A DNA stretch of 25,870 bases from JAGZHZ01 sp963929865. Its GTDB lineage: Bacteria; Bacillota; Clostridia; Lachnospirales; Lachnospiraceae. The stretch spans positions 1-25,870 of the forward strand of contig CAWVKK010000005.1 of assembly GCA_963929865.1 (NCBI GenBank). The letters are read 5' to 3'. Shown here in pieces: positions 22,282 to 25,870 of this stretch (its first letter is position 1; each line of letters begins with the position of its first letter). Below the pieces are notes generated by a model, which had not been told where the DNA came from, did not search any database, and saw only the letters and a program-made list of their open reading frames with translations. A program made the translations under genes and the position numbers.

Positions 22282-23576
22282 AGCTGTTCCCCCTTCTTTA
22301 AGCTTATCATTTCTTCCCACACTTTTCCCGAAGAACGGTATAAACCTCCAAACCCCTGATCCTCCAGCCTGATCCGGCACATATGCGGATCCAAAAACAG
22401 CACCGTCATCCGCAGTCTCACCGTTCTGTCCGGGCGGTTTTTAATCGGGTCGATGCGGATCGTCTCCCGGCGGATCTCTCCTGTCGTCATCTCTTTTGCC
22501 GTCACCGTCACTTCGTTTGTGTGGTCCAGAATAAACTCGCATTCATGGTAGGCTTCATACCAGTTTGTGCCGGCCGTAATGATCGGATAATACATTTCTC
22601 TTCCTTTTATAAGCATATCCATGCCGATATTAAAGCGGATCATATCCGGGCTGTCATACACGAAACGCTCGGTCGTCCTTTCCCCTACCCGGTGCATGGC
22701 GCCGTAGCACGCTCCCTTAGTGTACAGGTTTTTGCCCACAAACCCGTGCCGTCTTCTGCTGCACAGGCTTTTGAAGCACGGCTTGACCCATTCCTTCATA
22801 AATTCGTCGCCCACCAGATAGACGGACGAATAGGCGGCCGCTTTCATTACCGATTCCGTCATATCCTGGAATCTCCGCGCTCTCTCTTCATTCCAGCGGC
22901 TTTCTCCCACTCTCATATGAAGCCTCTCGTCAAGCGTCAGGAAGCCCTTCTTCTCAATATGCACCATGGCAGGTCTTGTCTGGTAGTCCGCCCAGAAATC
23001 ATATGCCACAATCGTATCCTTCTCATATTCAAACAACGCGACGTGGTACGTCCACAGCGACTTTTTCTGATTGATCATAAAGTAAAAAAAGCTTTCCATA
23101 TGATCCTGAAGAAAAATCCGGTTTCGGGAAATTCCAAGGTTTAAAAGCGCTTTTTTTAAGATGCTGATAAAAGGCTCTCTCATTTCCTGCATAGTCACCA
23201 TAATGCTGATCTGTTCGATGGATCCGGTCCCTGAGAGAAGTTCCAGACAGCCTTTTAGAAACGCTTCCGCCAGCTCTGCCGTTGAGATGCTCTCCTCCTC
23301 CAGCTCCACCGGCTGCTGCAGCTCCATCTGCCGGACCAGGTCCTGGCAGAAGTATCCCTGCGCATTTTCCTTTTTTAGTTTCACTGCGTCCGCTCCAAAA
23401 TACCATTCGTTCTCTCCTTTGATGCGGAACAGACACGTCGGAATCATATATTTCTCGCTTCCCGGAACAGGGCTGACCGTTACGGGTTCTTCATGGCTTC
23501 GGTTAAAAAAAGTAATCTGCGAATACTCTCTTCCAATGTCGAGTCCCACAAGGATTCTGTGTTGTTCTTTTATCAC
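22278..23576 (-). CDS. Actin/HSP70-like ATPase-fold protein (DUF5716-like)
   Basis: The 432-residue protein starts with GLDIGREYSQITFF, the phosphate-1 loop pattern of actin/HSP70/sugar kinase folds, and has VYLVGDEFMKEW (about 252-263) where the adenosine motif would lie and LYTKGACYGA (about 284-293) as in HSP70-like proteins. A beta-rich C-terminus (about 330-432) could be a substrate or partner domain. It lacks the full DnaK substrate-binding domain. From memory it resembles the Lachnospiraceae family DUF5716, which I could not check. The start is GTG (23574-23576) with AGGGGGAA upstream, 13 bases after the preceding gene. Conserved catalytic residues beyond the first loop are not certain, so ATP hydrolysis is unproven. 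Confidence 0.78.
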   Translation of the reverse strand: MIKEQHRILVGLDIGREYSQITFFNRSHEEPVTVSPVPGSEKYMIPTCLFRIKGENEWYFGADAVKLKKENAQGYFCQDLVRQMELQQPVELEEESISTAELAEAFLKGCLELLSGTGSIEQISIMVTMQEMREPFISILKKALLNLGISRNRIFLQDHMESFFYFMINQKKSLWTYHVALFEYEKDTIVAYDFWADYQTRPAMVHIEKKGFLTLDERLHMRVGESRWNEERARRFQDMTESVMKAAAYSSVYLVGDEFMKEWVKPCFKSLCSRRRHGFVGKNLYTKGACYGAMHRVGERTTERFVYDSPDMIRFNIGMDMLIKGREMYYPIITAGTNWYEAYHECEFILDHTNEVTVTAKEMTTGEIRRETIRIDPIKNRPDRTVRLRMTVLFLDPHMCRIRLEDQGFGGLYRSSGKVWEEMISLKKGEQL

Positions 23577-23589
23577 GCTGGTTTCCCCC

Positions 23590-25870
23590 TCACATCATTT
23601 TTAAGATTTCATCTGCCAGCACCTGCTGTCTGATATAGGTTTGGATCGTCTGTTCCAGCTTTGTCTTGTCACCGTGCTGCAAATGTTTCGCTGTCTGATT
23701 GATCAGCTCATATTTGCTGTTTCCCTCCATCGCTTTTTTGCGGCACTCTAAGACGGAAACCTTGCTCTTTTTGATCGTTCCGCCGTATTCCTCCACAATG
23801 TAATACGTCAGCTGTTCGCCGTAAAACAGCGTAAATTCCTTGCTGAAGATCCCTTCATACAGATTCTGCATCGGTTCCTTGCGGCAGACCTTTTCTTTTC
23901 TTTTTTCATCGTTGATATAGTAGTACAGCGTCACAAATGCTTCCGGATTTGTGCGGTATTCGATAAAGACTTTATCCTCAAGCTGGTAAGGTCTCGTATA
24001 TTGTTCCGGAAATTCCTGAAAAAACGGAAAGCGCATTCCCCTGTGGACATACTCCTCCAAAAGCACGGCGGTCTGAAGCTCCTGCTGTTCGCACAGGGCT
24101 TCCCTGCCGCAAAGCTTTGCATAAAATCTCAGCAGCGCCAGCTTGCACACTTCATCCATTTCCGTTCCAAGTCCCATCTGCCTTTCCAGCCTTTTAAAAA
24201 TGATTTCCTGCGTCGGTCTCTCCTTCACAAAATACTCATAGGAGCACAGATTCAGATAGGCGCGGCAGATATTTTTGTCCCCCATCGCCTTGCTGTAGCT
24301 CTCATAAATCGGCTCTGTGTCTTCTATCCCGTTTCCGGTAAAGAGCACCATCGCCAAAATTTTTTCTTCTATCTCAAAAGTGTCCAGATCAAAGCTTTTT
24401 CCCGCGCTCCACACTTTTTTCATCTCTTTGACCGGTCCGTCATAGTAGAACAGAAGATACGTCAGAATTTTTTTGTCATATTTCTCCTGCGCAAAGCAGA
24501 CGCGGCACAAGGAGAGCAGCGTTTCGTTTTCTTCGTATTCCAGCGCCGAAATCATATTGCTGCAAAGCTTTGTCAGCTTCGTCAGCTCGATCCTTTCATA
24601 TCCGTACACAGCGATCAGGTCAAACGCCTCCTGATAGAATTTCTGGTCAATCAAAAGCTCCAGAAGCTCTTTCGCATCTGCTCTGAAAAACAATTCATAG
24701 TCTATATTTTTTAAATATTCTCTTATTCCTTCTGCAAACGGATGTATCGTATAGAAATCAAGAATTTCCTTTCTCAGCAGCATACAGTACTCTTCTGTGA
24801 TTTCGCTCATCTCGGCAAGCTTTTGCACTTCTTTGATCGAATCGGGCAGCTTGTTTTGCGCTCTCGTCTTCTCACATTCCCACAGAAGCATTCCCGGGTG
24901 ATCCGGCGACAATTCCTTGACCCATTCCATAAACTGATCGTTTGTCATCATTTTTTCCAGCTCATACGCTCCGGAACATGCATAGCGGTTTCCCGCCTGA
25001 TCCGTAAAGACAATGGAATAGTCTTCTGTATAAATCTGGATCTGCGCTTTTGCGTTTACGATCGGAACGATATTCTCTTCCTTAAGCTGTCTGTGGATGA
25101 CAATAGCGGATGTGATCTGCGGCACGCGGCACGTCAGCTCATACGTAAACAGAATCCGGCCAAGACCGTCTGCCAGCCGTTTATTCAGCAGATTCTTTGT
25201 CAGAAATTTCTGATACAGGACAGCCAGATTTTTGTTGATCCTTCCAAATATCAGCTGATCCAGCATAAATTTTTCGATCGAAGGGCGGTAGCTGCGATAG
25301 CTCTGCGGATCCTCGTCGCGGTTCTGGATTACGCTGGCGTACACGAATGCCTTTTTCTTATAGTTCAGCGTATTGTTGTACGAAAAATACATCCGTATCA
25401 TCTGCGGAAGCTTTCTGGCGCTGTTGTCGCTCATCGATTCTATATATGCCTCATACAGCCCGGTCACTCTCAGATCGTCTTCCACGCCTTTTGCGTACCA
25501 GAAAAAGGTGTCCGGATCTTTCTTCTGCCCTTTCAGGAGCAGCTCGCAGATACTTCTGACGAGTTCTGCCGACGGATACTGTTCATAGCATTCCTTTAAA
25601 ACGGACAGCGTCGTCTCGTCATACTCTTTGCAGCGCAGCGCAAGATCGGCTGTCTCCTGCGCAACCTCTTTTGTCAGGATTCCTTCCTTGCACGCAAATT
25701 TTAAAATGGCAATCGTAAATTCATCGAGTCTTTTCATCAAAACCGGCTCTTTTTCAAAGAGCTGGTAAACCTCCAGGAACAGCATTCTGCTGCGGCATCC
25801 GTACAGAAACTGCTCCCTCACGGCTTCTATCTTCTGCTCGGGATAATTCAGATATTTTTCCTGAAGGTGA
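23590..25870 (-). CDS. Large helical repeat protein, N-terminus beyond the window (DUF5717-like)
   Basis: The reading frame is open from the stop at 23590 to the window edge, at least 759 residues, so the true start is outside. A GTG at 25821 is in frame but has no ribosome site and codes for an internal valine (IEAVREQF). The chain is mostly helix pairs like a TPR/HEAT solenoid, with beta-rich stretches at IVPIVNAKAQIQIYTED and near the C-terminus (VFIEYRTNPEAFVTLYYYIN), perhaps an Ig-like domain. No enzyme motif or membrane segment is seen. From memory it resembles DUF5717 of Lachnospiraceae. It leads directly into the HSP70-like gene, so the two products probably act together, possibly as scaffold and ATPase. 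Confidence 0.75.
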   Translation of the reverse strand, partial: HLQEKYLNYPEQKIEAVREQFLYGCRSRMLFLEVYQLFEKEPVLMKRLDEFTIAILKFACKEGILTKEVAQETADLALRCKEYDETTLSVLKECYEQYPSAELVRSICELLLKGQKKDPDTFFWYAKGVEDDLRVTGLYEAYIESMSDNSARKLPQMIRMYFSYNNTLNYKKKAFVYASVIQNRDEDPQSYRSYRPSIEKFMLDQLIFGRINKNLAVLYQKFLTKNLLNKRLADGLGRILFTYELTCRVPQITSAIVIHRQLKEENIVPIVNAKAQIQIYTEDYSIVFTDQAGNRYACSGAYELEKMMTNDQFMEWVKELSPDHPGMLLWECEKTRAQNKLPDSIKEVQKLAEMSEITEEYCMLLRKEILDFYTIHPFAEGIREYLKNIDYELFFRADAKELLELLIDQKFYQEAFDLIAVYGYERIELTKLTKLCSNMISALEYEENETLLSLCRVCFAQEKYDKKILTYLLFYYDGPVKEMKKVWSAGKSFDLDTFEIEEKILAMVLFTGNGIEDTEPIYESYSKAMGDKNICRAYLNLCSYEYFVKERPTQEIIFKRLERQMGLGTEMDEVCKLALLRFYAKLCGREALCEQQELQTAVLLEEYVHRGMRFPFFQEFPEQYTRPYQLEDKVFIEYRTNPEAFVTLYYYINDEKRKEKVCRKEPMQNLYEGIFSKEFTLFYGEQLTYYIVEEYGGTIKKSKVSVLECRKKAMEGNSKYELINQTAKHLQHGDKTKLEQTIQTYIRQQVLADEILKMM

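Noticed and set aside
22383..23144. A 253-codon plus-strand open frame opposite the HSP70-like gene
   Set aside because: It lies wholly antisense to a well-supported gene, has no ribosome site or recognisable domain, and its composition (rich in His/Arg/Phe) is typical of a reverse-strand shadow.
24001..25599. Two long plus-strand open frames (237 and 285 codons) opposite the large helical protein gene
   Set aside because: Both are antisense shadows of the continuous minus-strand reading frame, lack ribosome sites, and encode low-complexity hydrophobic/basic sequence.
25819..25821. GTG as the start of the large helical protein
   Set aside because: The frame stays open to the window edge, no ribosome site precedes this codon, and it reads as an internal valine. 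The gene is treated as partial.
1..25870. CRISPR array, prophage, insertion sequence, tRNA or rRNA gene
   Set aside because: Scanning both strands showed no regularly spaced repeats, transposase or integrase motifs, or recognisable RNA gene sequence.

Overview
The window reads as chromosome of a low-to-medium GC, anaerobic, Gram-positive Clostridia member, most likely Lachnospiraceae. I base this on the protein sequences (a clostridial SpoIID-like/peptidoglycan-binding protein, a Firmicutes-type L-threonine aldolase, a large helical protein plus HSP70-like partner typical of the family), strong AGGAGG-type ribosome sites, and frequent GTG/TTG starts. Nearly all genes lie on the minus strand. 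No rRNA, tRNA, CRISPR array, insertion sequence, integrase or phage gene was seen.

Layout, left to right. (1) 1-219: a leftward promoter firing out of the window and a terminator. (2) 220-2319: a PAP2-family membrane protein and a SpoIID-like protein with a C-terminal peptidoglycan-binding domain. (3) 2440-7595: the conserved run pyrH-frr-uppS-cdsA-dxr-rseP, read right to left: UMP kinase and ribosome recycling factor, then undecaprenyl diphosphate, CDP-diacylglycerol and isoprenoid synthesis, and a site-2 protease. (4) 7739-9428: a compact three-gene operon of a RelA/SpoT-domain nucleotide synthetase, a 75-residue protein and a 181-residue helical protein, the last two unrecognised. (5) 9645-12687: an L-threonine aldolase, a divergent 66-residue membrane protein, a short VTC-like protein with a structured upstream region, and a HAD phosphatase. 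(6) 12727-15092: two tandem secreted paralogues, each with two copies of one unrecognised domain. (7) 15287-18870: purC-purB-purA, which supplies the SAICAR and AMP-branch steps of purine synthesis. (8) 18975-21334: a polar amino acid ABC importer (binding lipoprotein, permease, ATPase). (9) 21484-25870: a three-gene cassette of a large helical protein (cut by the window edge), an actin/HSP70-like ATPase and a small TPR protein, joined by a 13-base gap and an ATGA overlap.

Most of the window is housekeeping. The parts most likely to hold undescribed biology are the cassette in (9), the tandem secreted pair in (6), the RelA/SpoT-linked operon in (4), and the pseudoknot-capable stretch at 11856-11964. 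Names given from family memory (for example DUF5716/DUF5717) could not be checked here.
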